Below are positions 45,664 through 55,960 of a DNA stretch of 64,000 nucleotides, piece by piece. Under the pieces are notes generated by a model. That model was not told where the DNA came from, made no database searches, and was given only the letters and a program-made list of their open reading frames with translations. A program made the position numbers and the translations under genes. Each line of letters starts with the position of its first letter. The stretch's first letter is position 1. Source of the stretch: Macrolepiota albuminosa (lineage: Eukaryota; Basidiomycota; Agaricomycetes; Agaricales; Agaricaceae). The DNA lies in NCBI GenBank assembly GCA_027475525.1, contig JAMWFC010000056.1, positions 744,001-808,000 of the forward strand, in the 5' to 3' direction.

Positions 45664-47075
45664 AACAAGTGCTGAAAAGTTGAGATCAGCCAGTAAGATA
45701 TTACAAAGGCCAAAGGGCTTAAAGTGAACATCTGGCACCTTGACTGACTTGAGCACATCTCAAGCTTCTCAGATAGCTTCATATTTCTCTACTACAGCTT
45801 TTTCTTCTCTGAGACTCTCTGGATCACTTGCAGCAAATCTTTGTCTGAGCAGGTAAATCAATATCAGATCAGCAAAAAGTCATCAAAACCTTACACATTT
45901 ATTATATCATCAGTCATGAGAGTGGCAGCTACAAATGTAAGGTTCATTATTTTGGTATCATCTACTTGTGAATAAGAAGCTGTGATGTGCTTTTCATAGT
46001 CCAGTAGAGCTTGTAGTTCTTGTTGAATCAGAAGTGCAAGCATGTCTAATGACCTGATTGATGTATTTGCATGTGCAATTTGGAAACTATATAGATAAAA
46101 TCAAGAAAAGTGAAATTCTTTACAATCTTGCAAGCTTTGCTGAAAATATGTTCACATGCTTCAGTTGAGTGAAAAAATCAAGAAAAGTGAAATTCTTTAC
46201 AATCTTGCAAGCTTTGCTGAAAATATGTTCACATGCTTCAGTTGAGTGAAGCTAGAGAAGTAGGGGATGTGCCTTTGAAAGATGATTATAATAAATGAAT
46301 ACTAGTGCTAGATACTCTTCAATAATAATGCATATAATGTTGATGGCTTTATGTGAGAGGAAAGCTTGTGATATCTTGTAGTTTGAAAAAGCTAGAAATG
46401 CCTCCCATGCATTGAGGAAGTATTGTGCTCAAAGTACCATAACAATTCTCTCATAGTGAGAGATTGATTGATTTTGGTAGGCATCAACAAGTTCACTGAA
46501 AATGAAGAGGAAAATAATCTTACCAATTTGATCAGGATGATGTATACTAGAAAACTTGAGGACAGCAGCTGAAAAAAAGCATGTAGCAGTATTGTCATTC
46601 TGACAATCAAGCTTCTTGATATCTTAATGGTAGAGAGGACTTTATTTTTCAAAAGCAAAATTTCAAATATTTTGAAAAATAATAACAACATTGCTAAAAA
46701 TGAGCAGACAAGCACTAGAAAATAGATTGTTGCAATAAGTTTTGAGCACATGATTCAAGGCCTGAATTATGCAAATATAATGCCTATAAAACACACCAAT
46801 CCAGATTTTCAAATCTGGAGCACCAATCATTGAAAGTAGATAGATTGACTCCATTTTATATAATTTTTTGCAATGGTTGACTTTCAAATTGTAGTTCATT
46901 ATAATTACATAGAATTCTATTTAATTTCAAAAGTCAACATATAAAATAGTTCACAAGAATTTTGATAATGTGCTCAACAACATAGTCTGCCTTTTCTAGA
47001 AGAAGGTGTTGAACAGAGTGATACTGTTTATCCTTCTGAGCCTTATTTCTACTAGGTTTATAATTATTTATCTGC
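45664..47075 (-). pseudogene. decayed transposon-like protein, STEACEH type
   Basis: The minus strand reads as a worn protein over about 47,000-45,900. Traces include DCQNDNTAT, FSAAVLKFSSIHHPDQIGK, FSELVDAYQNQSISHYERI, YFLNAWEAFLAFSNYKISQ and LHSTEACEHIFSKACKIVKN. From memory, similar strings occur in multi-copy hypothetical proteins of mushroom genomes, which suggests a transposon product. I cannot name the superfamily. Stops and frameshifts are frequent, and a 77-bp duplication (46,097-46,250) repeats the STEACEH segment. Confidence 0.45.
46097..46250. repeat. exact 77-bp tandem duplication
   Basis: Bases 46097-46173 and 46174-46250 are identical, with mismatches outside. Confidence 0.92.
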
Positions 47076-47229
47076 TCTGCTGCTGCCTATAGTCCTGGAC
47101 TTCATTATAGAAATCTGGAATAAGTATATAAGACTGTAAGTAGCTTTGATATTCTGCTGCTGCCTATAGTCCTGGACTTCATTATAGAAATCTGGAATAA
47201 GTATATAAGACTGTAAGTAGCTTTGATAT
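47076..47229. repeat. exact 77-bp tandem duplication
   Basis: Bases 47076-47152 and 47153-47229 are identical, with mismatches outside. Confidence 0.92.
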
Positions 47230-47480
47230 ACCTTAGTCTTAATATTCTACAAACTTGCGTGTGTTTCTTCCTTTGCATGCCCTGTAAATCTCTGACTGGC
47301 ATGCATACTTAAGATTGGTATGCACTTTATAACTTAACATTATCTAACTCTGATCTTATTTTAAAACCTCCAGTTTTTGACTCAACCTTATTACCTCTTT
47401 TCTCTCTGTCTACTCCAACTCTGGACGTGTTTCTTTTTGATGTTTTAAGCCCTAAAACACATCTCAGAGCATCAGACAAC
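47230..47480 (+). mobile_element. CpG-depleted relative of the GC-rich LTR
   Basis: Aligns with about 5,633-5,900 of the GC-rich solo LTR. The changes are nearly all at CpG sites: GGTACGCACTTCGCGAC there is GGTATGCACTTTATAAC here, and GACTGGCACGC is GACTGGCATGC. Boundaries are unclear. Confidence 0.6.
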
Positions 47481-47654
47481 CCAATTATACAGTGGCTCAA
47501 AAAACTGTCTCAATGTTTCATACTTTTTAAAAGATGACATTGGCATGAAGGATGGGAAGTACTTAAAATCCTGATTAAATCACGTAAAATACTATGGCAT
47601 CGTAGCTACAAAATGAATGTAAGTTTATGTAATCAAGATCAAAACTGATGGAGA

Positions 47655-47808
47655 AATAGCCATTTTAAAATATTCACTCATTGGGACAGTTTTTTGAGCA
47701 TCTCTAATTTTAGTATCTAGTACTTTGTATGAATAGCCATTTTAAAATATTCACTCATTGGGACAGTTTTTTGAGCATCTCTAATTTTAGTATCTAGTAC
47801 TTTGTATG
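47655..47808. repeat. exact 77-bp tandem duplication
   Basis: Bases 47655-47731 and 47732-47808 are identical, with mismatches outside. Confidence 0.92.
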
Positions 47809-48843
47809 TTCTCCATTTGCCTGATAACTGCTTGAATCCTTCTAGGCATGCTTTCTATTAGTCTTTGGCATACCTCTGGTGGTATTTCATCCCACTCCTT
47901 TGCAACCCTCTCCCATAATTCATGCACACCATAAGGAGGTGTTTCATACTGCCTAAGTTGCTCTTTGAGGTACTTCCAGAGATGTTCAATAGGGTTGAGA
48001 TCAGGGGATTGGGCTAGCCACCAAAGGACATTAAAGTTGTTGTCCTCAAACCACTTGTCAGCCCTCTTGGAGTTGTGTTTGGAGTTATTGTCCTGTTGAA
48101 AGTAGTAGGCACCCTCCTCCATCTCCAACTTCTCAAAGTTCTCCTTTGCTCCATCATCTAAAATTTCACAGTACTGCTCTGCATTCATGATCCCCACCAC
48201 CTCTACAAGCTTTTCTACCCCATTCCAACTCATACAGCCCCATACCATGAGATTATTCCCTCCTCCATGCTTCACAGTAGGTGTAGTTGTTCGGTCTTGA
48301 AATGTCTTCTTCTTGTAGCTTCCACACATACTGCTTCCCATCTGACCCAATCCTATTAATCTTTGTCTCATCTGTCCACAACACCCTTTTCCAGTCCTCT
48401 ATAGTCCAGTTTTGATGCTTCTGAGCCCATTTAAGCTGTAGTTGTCAATGTTTAGCTTTGAGCATAGGAACTTTTCTCTTGGTAGCAGACCAATACCCCT
48501 CCTCCTTCAACACATTCCAGACAGTCTTGAAAGAGACAGGGTTGGAAATGATGTTGTTGATAAAATTAGTGGCCTGGACAGCTGTATCAAGTCTCCTAGT
48601 TGAGATTTGTCAAACAATAGCCTGTTTATCACATGGAGTAAGCTTAGCAGAATGGCCTCCAGGATGGTTTTCCTTGTCCATCTCCAACTCTCTACCAATC
48701 CTCCCAGTAGTAGACTTCCCTAGACCAGTTTGAGCTCCAATCTGACCAGAGAATACCCTTGAGCAAGAAGAGAAGCAACAGTAGAGTGTTGTGCAGAAGG
48801 AATAGGTTTCATGATAGTGGTTGAAGGTCAAGATGTGGTTCAA
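47787..48843 (-). pseudogene. Tc1-like transposase (copy C), partly open
   Basis: Best preserved of the three. The C-terminal 194 residues (48,371-47,787) are open: GGGNNLMVWGCMSWNG, QQDNNSKH and SPDLNPIEHLW, with 34 residues between Asp and Glu (DD34E). The N-terminal helix-turn-helix part (TGLGKSTTGRIGRELEMD; CDKQAIV) sits in another frame and ends early at 48,610. The first Asp motif (LWTDETK, about 48,365) lies just across a frame change. At least one stop and one frameshift disable it. Confidence 0.8.
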
Positions 48844-49174
48844 CCAGCTTGAACTACTCCCAAATATATCTAAACATGGTCACATGACTTTGGTTATATT
48901 CCCACATGCAACTTACTCTTTATTTCTGAGTAAAATAAAGATAAACCTGAAAAATTAGAGATGCTCAAAAAACTGTCCCAATGAGTGAATATTTTAAAAT
49001 GGCTATTGCTCCATCAGTTTTGATCTTGATTACATAAAACTAAATTCATTCTGTAGCTACAATGCCATAGTATTTTACATGATTTAATCAGGATTTTACA
49101 TACTTCCCATCCTTCATGCCAATGTCATCTTTCAAAAAGTATAAAACATTGGGACAGTTTTTTGAGCCACTGTA

Positions 49175-50560
49175 CATAGTTTAGCACTTCAGTCCACCTC
49201 ATAAGGGCATTGCTTTACTTGGAGGCCCCTGAGTCAGTAGTACCTGATATTTGCTGATCAGTGTCACAACTATTTATCCACCTTCTTGAGTAATTGATTT
49301 TCACAAAGCTTGCATTGGAATGTCAATGCAGAGTGAACCATGTCAATAAAACTCACATTTTTGGCAATTGAGTAATATGACTGGGCCACTGTATATTATT
49401 AATGATATCTTCAAACATGATCAATTCAATTGTTCAGTTAATCACATGCATCAAGAAAAATATTTGTGCATAAATTCAAGTACTGTTTTGGAAGAAAGCA
49501 GCTATCTAAAAATTAAATTGAAAGCAGCCTATTAAATTCTATAATTACAAAGAATAGTTTATTATCATGCAGCATCTACAGCCTTTGAATGGAAGATCTA
49601 TATTAATAGCTGGTAATCATCTTTTATCACAGTAGCTGCAAATAATAGATTAGCATATAATATAGTACTAGTAACTTACATCCATCATAACCTAACAATT
49701 GATTGATATCAAGGACATTTGCAATTACAGTAGAGACATGAATGATAATTGTATGTATGCCCAGCAGTTTTATTGAACTTATGCACAGCCAATATATCAC
49801 AATTGTTATAAACAGTCTGCATAGATTACTGCAGGATTCTTGCTATATACAAAGACTTTTTCTTCCAGAAAATGGCACATGGAAAATGGTATAACATGTT
49901 TCTTTTCTACTTTTTCCAATGGAAATACCTTTCAGCACCAGCAGTGATATTTCTACATTAATACCTTAAATATTTGATTAAAAGCTCAAAAATAAATAAG
50001 ATTAATTAATATACCTTGCTTAAGCTGCTTGAACTCATTAGCTATTGGCTCTATGACATTGTTTAGTTATTTTCCTGCTGGCTCTTGAGCTCCAGGCATT
50101 ATTGAGGAGCAAATAGCATTAAAAGAAAGGTAATAATATTCACAAGAGAAATAGATATATATGGGACCTATTGAATACAGGCATCCAATAAATATGCAAA
50201 ATTTGAAGTCTAATTAGATAGCACTAAGACAATGTAATAAATTACTCACCAGTCAGTATTTAATGTGAGTTGAAGTCCAAAACAGTGTGTATACAATTTG
50301 ATAGCATGCATGCTGGCCAGCAAGACATTGCAAGGCTTTGTGCTGTGCCTGTGCAATATAATGATAAAGAAATACAATTTTCATTCTAATATAAATATTT
50401 CCAGCTCTTGCAGCAAGAAATTGCTTATATATTTATTTCCCAATCAAAAAAAAAAACAATTCAGAAATAGCACGACATCTTCCCTTTCTTCTTTCCCAAA
50501 GCAAACAGATTTCTGATTGATCAAAAAAGCATCCTATCTTAATAACAAAAAGTTCAAAAG
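49175..50560. other. end of second AT-rich island
   Basis: Degenerate AT-rich sequence with no gene. About 49,840-49,951 may be a worn copy of the inverted-repeat element at 23,876. Ordinary composition resumes near 50,570. Confidence 0.4.
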
Positions 50561-50760
50561 AAGTCTCTGGCAGACTCCACCGGCAAGAAGCAGAAGCAGC
50601 TGCAGATGCGCACATCTCACATCTGATAATCCTGGACTCGGGGATGCCATGAAAATCCCCACAAACAACTCCGGACGGACAAAATCCGGGGTAGGGATGG
50701 GATGGTTGACATAATTGCTTGCATTGAAATTAATTTTAATTTCGGTCATTTATCTCCAAG

Positions 50761-50765
50761 AGATA

Positions 50766-50801
<36 letters not shown>

Positions 50802-51900
50802 GTACTAGTTCATAAACCAGAAATCAGAAATCAGAATCCAAGGCTGTACATCTCAAGGAATAGCTAGAGCTATAATAGCTAATAATTTCACCTCCCGACA
50901 TGTGGTAAGCTTTTGTCGAGACTTGAAACTCGAGGCTACAGACCCAGGGTAATACAATACAATACAATACAATGCAATAGATGCGCATGAAAATTCCACT
51001 TACTTACTTGATTTCGTGCTGGTTGTTGGTTGTTGGTTGTAGGTAGTCGTTATGTCATGGCTCTGGAGTGGTCTGGTGGGTACTGTGTGGGTTGTCTGTA
51101 GGGGTCCCCACACACCAGCGTGTGCTTACGGCGTTATGTGTACTTCGTCGAAGGGATGGGGATGTATCCTATCGATCATTCACTGCGACACTCGGATGTT
51201 CCGTCGTTGATGCAGATGCAGATACGTACGTACGTACATACGTACGTCTGCAGGCAGAGTGAGATAATCTAATCGAATCGAATCGAATCGAAGCGAGGTC
51301 AATCGTCTGATAACGGATATGTATCTGCCCCTGCGCTGCGCTCCGATATACGATATACGACCATACGAGAAAAGACGAGGAGGACTCGTAGTGCGATGAT
51401 CAGTTTAGGTGTTTTACGGATACCGATACCGAATACCGAATACTGAGTGACGAGGGGAGTCTCGAGCGTTAAACAGTAAACATTAAAGACCGGAGTTTTG
51501 TGTTCTTGTTTTGTGTTGTGTTTCGAGAGCGAAAGTGGGTAGAGTATACTAGAAGAGGTGTGTGTGTGCGTGGTCCACACCTTGGAAAAGCGGTGCTATT
51601 GCTATTGCTATGCGCGCGCGCATCGGGTTTCGTCGTGAGAAAGGTACATAGGTAAGGTCGAAGGCTTAGGTATGTAGTATATCTTGTGTCTTGTGTCCTT
51701 GTGTCTTGTGTCCCCAGCTGTCGGTCGGGTCGGGATCAGCGATCGTCACGAGACTTTGCTCCGGGTCTTGATCTTAGCCTAGGTCTTAGTCTTGGATGGA
51801 AAGGAAAGGAACGAAGATGCGAGTGAAGTCAAGAAGGAAAGGAAGGAAGGAAGGAAGGAAAGGAAAGGAAGGAAAGAAGAGGAAGGAAGGAAGGGTGGAG
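50761..51900. repeat. cluster of microsatellites
   Basis: (TATC)n at 50,767-50,801, (AATAC)n at 50,951-50,979, (CGTA)n at 51,224-51,248, (ATCGA)n at about 51,271-51,291, TGTCTTG repeats near 51,680-51,712 and (GGAA)n-rich sequence at 51,836-51,893. No gene seen between 50,570 and 53,080; long frames here follow the low-complexity sequence. Confidence 0.8.
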
Positions 51901-53080
51901 TAAAGACAAAGGTAAAGGTAGAGGTAGAGGTGACGCGGCATCTATCCTCTATTGTATCTATTATCAATTATCTATATTGTACGAAGAGACGAAGAAGTTG
52001 ATGGATAGGACGAACCACGGGTCCGGTGGTTAGGCCTAGGGTTCATGGGGTGATGGTGATACATCGCTCCTGACCTAAGCTCTCACCCCCCCCACACACA
52101 CAGGTGAAAGTTTAAGTTTACGTTTAGATGAAAGCACCAGATCCGTGTCCCAGGCAGGGTGCGAGACCTGAACAAGGTGAAACATAAGATCAATATCCAC
52201 AGGAAGGGGGAGGAGAGGAGTATGATATGGGTATGGGTATGGGTATGATATAGATGACATCCCTACTGCATCCCACTACATCCGCTGTCCGTTTCTAAAT
52301 ACTCTTTTCTTTCTGGGGGGGGTGCCGAGCAATAGCACCCATGAGCCATATGGGTAGTGTTTGTATTAGTACATAGGCTATGGCTATGCATGTACTGTAT
52401 TTGTGCTTCGGTTCGTTCACGTGGAGGGGGTGGTTCGCGGCTTCCCATGGCTGTTCTGCTGAATCAGTGGTTCTAATTGTGAGTGGGAAGGGTTGTCCGC
52501 ACGCTGCCACGGTGCGTGGGTAGGTGAGTATTTATCAGAGCACGTCAATGACTAGTGATTGATGAACAGACGGGTGATTGATCAATCGCCCGTCAGAACC
52601 CAGAGTGACGTGGAGGACAAGGAGAAGAACGTGTAGCGAGGTACTGAATGTTTGTTTTATTGTGGCCGTTGTGGAATAAGGTGTGAGTGTGCACGCATGA
52701 AAGTGTCGTGGTTGCTCGGTTGTGGTTTGACGTAGAATACAATGATAAGAAGGAAGAGAAGACGTGACTTGAATGAAGAATAAGGATTTGAATACATGGA
52801 CAAGAGGGGTAAAGACCGATCTGACAGCTGGTGCTGTGTCAGTAAGATCTGGGTCAGGTGATGATGATCTCGAGTGGTTCTGCTCCAGTCTGGGGGGGGC
52901 ATAATTAGAAAGTGCTCTGAAAAATTTTCGGGATAGCAGCGAGCGTGTAGACTATAGCCGGGAAACAGGCCAGGACGAACAATTGGGCCTGGAAGGGGAC
53001 TAGAGAAAAAGCTGTGCAAGGCACGTGGTACAGGATTAGATCAGCCCTGAGCGGGGACATTGTTCTCGAATCTCGTGGAC
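51901..53080. other. intergenic, upstream of proline-rich gene
   Basis: Contains homopolymer C/G tracts (52,086-52,094 and 52,315-52,322) and GGGTAT repeats (52,227-52,245). A 120-residue minus-strand frame (52,657-53,019) lacks features and is not supported. Confidence 0.45.
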
Positions 53081-53086
53081 TTTGGA

Positions 53087-53097
53087 ACGATATAAGA
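53087..53097 (+). promoter_or_regulatory. TATA-like element
   Basis: GATATAAGACG lies about 40 bp upstream of the ATG at 53,132, a usual place for a fungal TATA box with a short leader. Confidence 0.45.
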
Positions 53098-53131
53098 CGA
53101 GATCCGTTTGCGCCTTTGCCTCCAGCTCACC

Positions 53132-53692
53132 ATGTCTCCCTACATCCGCACCATCCACACCGACTACACTGCCCGTGTTGCCCCCCTCGCCAACAAGTAT
53201 CCTCCGGGCCTCGCTGTCTCCGGCCCGTCCTTGTCTTCCGTCCCACCGCCGTCGTACACGTACACCCGCCGCCCCCGCCGCACACCTGCCGTGTCCGCCC
53301 GCCGGCCCGCCCCGCCGCCGCCGCCTCCACGCACATCCTACGCATACGTCAAGTTCGACCCGTTCTCTGACGAGCTTGCAGAGTACGACGCTCCGCCTCC
53401 GCCCGTGCTCTACCGCACACCGAGCGCCCGCCTCACTCCTGCGTCACTCACTCCTCCCGTCTCGCAGCCTAGACACGTCCCTGCCCCTGCGCCGCTGCAT
53501 GCCCCCGTGCCACTCCCACTGCCCCCTCCGGCACCGGCACCCATTGACCCGAACGCCCGCTCGAGACTCGTGGCCGGGATCCTCCTCAACCGCGTGCACG
53601 CAGTCGGCCGGCCCATGTGCAGGAGGAGCTTCGAAGGGCCCAGGGAGTACGTCAAAAGCGGCCTCTCCAGCGTCATTTCCGTCGATGCGTAG
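53132..53692 (+). CDS. proline-rich hypothetical protein, 186 residues
   Basis: Single exon. The start has a strong context (CACCATGTC). It begins MSPYIRTIHTDYTARVAPLA, then a long Pro/Ala/Arg-rich middle with a run of prolines, a short mixed block SYAYVKFDPFSDELAEYDA (about 70-90), and a compact C-terminus: NARSRLVAGILLNRVHAVGR, EYVKSGLSSVISVDA. Codons end strongly in C, which suggests high expression and argues against the longer overlapping frame 53,082-53,894, whose Ser/Pro/Arg composition looks like a shadow. No signal peptide or membrane segment. I do not recognise the family; the tail looks like the conserved part. Confidence 0.7.
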   Translation: MSPYIRTIHTDYTARVAPLANKYPPGLAVSGPSLSSVPPPSYTYTRRPRRTPAVSARRPAPPPPPPRTSYAYVKFDPFSDELAEYDAPPPPVLYRTPSARLTPASLTPPVSQPRHVPAPAPLHAPVPLPLPPPAPAPIDPNARSRLVAGILLNRVHAVGRPMCRRSFEGPREYVKSGLSSVISVDA

Positions 53693-54440
53693 TCTATGCC
53701 CCTTGCGGCGGCACCGCGGCTTACGGGTTTCCTTCCCGACCACTACCCCCCTGGTTTCCTCGTTGCCACTGACAACCCAACTTGACGACCATCAACGCTC
53801 CTTCCCTTCCCTCCCCCCCCCCTGTTTCTTGTTTATTCCTTTTTCTTTTTCCCGCTTCCCTCGTTTCCTCTCGTATCTCGTTTTGGGCATTTAATCCGCT
53901 ATTTTATCGAATCCAATTATCACACAATCCAACATACATGACAACCACACATCCAACATATTGTTAAATATGATAAAGTATCCTTGCAAATCGTGTACTT
54001 CTAGATACATAGTCTGTAATCGTAGACGCTCAATTATAGTTCTCGTTTTTCTTTCACCTCCGTATGTACGACTACGGACACCCGACGCCGATCGCATGCA
54101 CTCGTGTCCTGTCATGTCTTCCTGTCATGTCACTTTCTGTCACCCCGTACCCCAACACATCACTTCGGGCCCAAAGAGACGAGACCTGACCGGAACGAAG
54201 ATCCGGACGGACGGGGAGTTTATGACGAACGTCCCCGGGACGTTTATCTATCCCAATAAAGTAATTGCCTTCTACAGCAATATCTGTGATGCGTGATGCA
54301 TAATTTGCATTTTTTTTTCCGGATGTGAATCATTTTATGTCCCCATACATATTACCGTTGCCGGAGTCAGGGACAAGGGTCATCCCCATCCCCATCCCCA
54401 TTCCAATCCTCCCCCTGACGATCTATAATCAATAGATCAG
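53693..54440. other. 3' region and spacer
   Basis: CT-rich sequence after the stop, including a C run at about 53,811-53,823. No gene supported. Confidence 0.4.
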
Positions 54441-54464
54441 GGATTATCGTTTAGGTGGTTTGGG

Positions 54465-55960
54465 TGCGACTCGGAAGGAGGATCGAGTTGTGGTTATGTA
54501 TGTATGTATTAAGTATCTTCCTGTTTTTTGGGGTTGTTTTTTTTATTGGACGTTTGGTTTTCGTGTGCGTGTACGTGTCTGTCGCGTTTTTTCTGTTTGC
54601 ATCATTATGCAGGGTATGGTATAGTAGGGTACAGTTCCCCCTTGCGACATAGGACACGCGGTTATCTATGATAACGCCTGTCCCCCCCCCCAAAAAAAAA
54701 AAAATCCAGTCGTTTTTGCTTATTATTTTAGTTTTATGTTATGCTATCGACTATGTACAACGACCACAATGACCGACACGATTTTCGTGGCTCGTTTGGT
54801 GGCTGGCTGCTGGAAGGAGGATCTTAAGGTGTGGTTATTATCTTCGTTTTCGGGGGGTTTTTCTTTTTTTATTAGGCGTTTGGTTTTCGTATGCGTGTGG
54901 GTGTGCGTCGCGATTTTTTTTTTGGTTGCATCGTTATGTAGGCAGGCTGGGTGCACATACATAGGGTCCCCCCCCCCTTGCCAGGGCGTCGTCGATCATA
55001 ACGGTGTGATAACGCCCGTCCCCCCAAAAAAAAATCCAGGAACCCAGTTTCACTTGCGTCTCCTCTCCTAGGTTAGCTCACGTGATTGTCGCGATTCTTC
55101 AGGCCCCTTACATTGGTCTTCTGAAAACTGACATTTTAATGTCAATTATTTTATGTTATTTTATGTTATCGACTACAATTGCTACACGATTTTCGTGGCT
55201 CATGGTTTGTTGGATTTTGAAATTTACACTATATTATATTATATATGTACGTCCCTCCCCCCCTCCCCCCACCCAAAAAAAAAATCCATTCCACCGTCGT
55301 TTTCCTTATTTTATTTTATTTTATTTTGTTTTGTCTTTTATTTTTATGAGTATCTTTTTTTTTTTGGTTTGGTTTGGGGTGTTTTATTTCATTTTTTCAG
55401 GGTGCGTACGTACGTAGGTACGTAGCGTTTTTTTTATTTTATTTTTTTTGTCGATCACCGTCCCGTCCCCAAACAATGCATTCCTACGTTCGTTTTTGCT
55501 TGTTTTTTATTCAGCAAAAACTGTTGACTCGTTTGATGAATTTTCAAATTACACTCCCCTCCACGAAATCTGGAAAAGAAGATGTGGACGGGGGATCTAA
55601 ATCTAACACAATCGTCTGTCTGCCCAGTGGCCAGTGCACACGTCCATCCCCTCCCCTGTGGCCCCTTCGGAATTGTTGACCCGTTTGATGATTTTTCAAA
55701 TTACACGCTACGAATTTACTTTTCACGAAATCTGAAAACAAAGAAAAAATGTAAACGGGTATCTCAACCCGCCTGCCTGGTCCATGTCCATCCCTCCCTG
55801 TGCCTCCCCCCCCCCACCACCCCCGAAAATCCATTCTACGGTCGTTTTGCTTATTCTTTCTCTTTCTTTTCTTCTTTATCAATAAATGCTGCTGACACGA
55901 TTCTCGTCAATTTCGTGCTTGTGGATGTTGTTTCAAATTTCACTTTTCAGCAGACGGGTA
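54465..55960. repeat. degenerate tandem array with C-tract/A-tract units
   Basis: At least four or five diverged units of about 200-350 bp. Each has a C run, then an A run, then TCCA and a GTCGTTTTGCTTATT-like block (near 54,690, 55,020, 55,260, 55,460 and 55,810). Other shared blocks are GGCGTTTGGTTTTCGT, GACACGATTTTCGTGGCTC and TTCAAATTACAC. The frames crossing it are by-products. It keeps CpG, unlike the islands. Confidence 0.65.

Larger units (their letters stand above)
47491..49172 (-). mobile_element. Tc1-like DNA transposon, copy C
   Basis: TA flanks at 47489-47490 and 49173-49174. TIRs of about 220 bp start CAGTGGCTCAAAAAACTG, and the motif is repeated inverted at the inner ends (about 47,680-47,710 and 48,955-48,985). 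Length 1,682 bp, or 1,605 bp without the 77-bp duplication. The internal sequence differs clearly from copies A and B, so this is a sister subfamily. Confidence 0.88.

Noticed and set aside
3541..50560. CRISPR arrays or prokaryotic operons
   Set aside because: The repeats are tandem or dispersed without spacers, and genes have eukaryotic introns.
52657..53019. 120-residue minus-strand frame
   Set aside because: Lies in low-complexity intergenic DNA upstream of the proline-rich gene, with no motif.
53082..53894. Longer 270-residue plus-strand frame over the proline-rich gene
   Set aside because: Ser/Pro/Arg/Leu-dominated shadow of the 186-residue frame, which has the better start context and biased codons.
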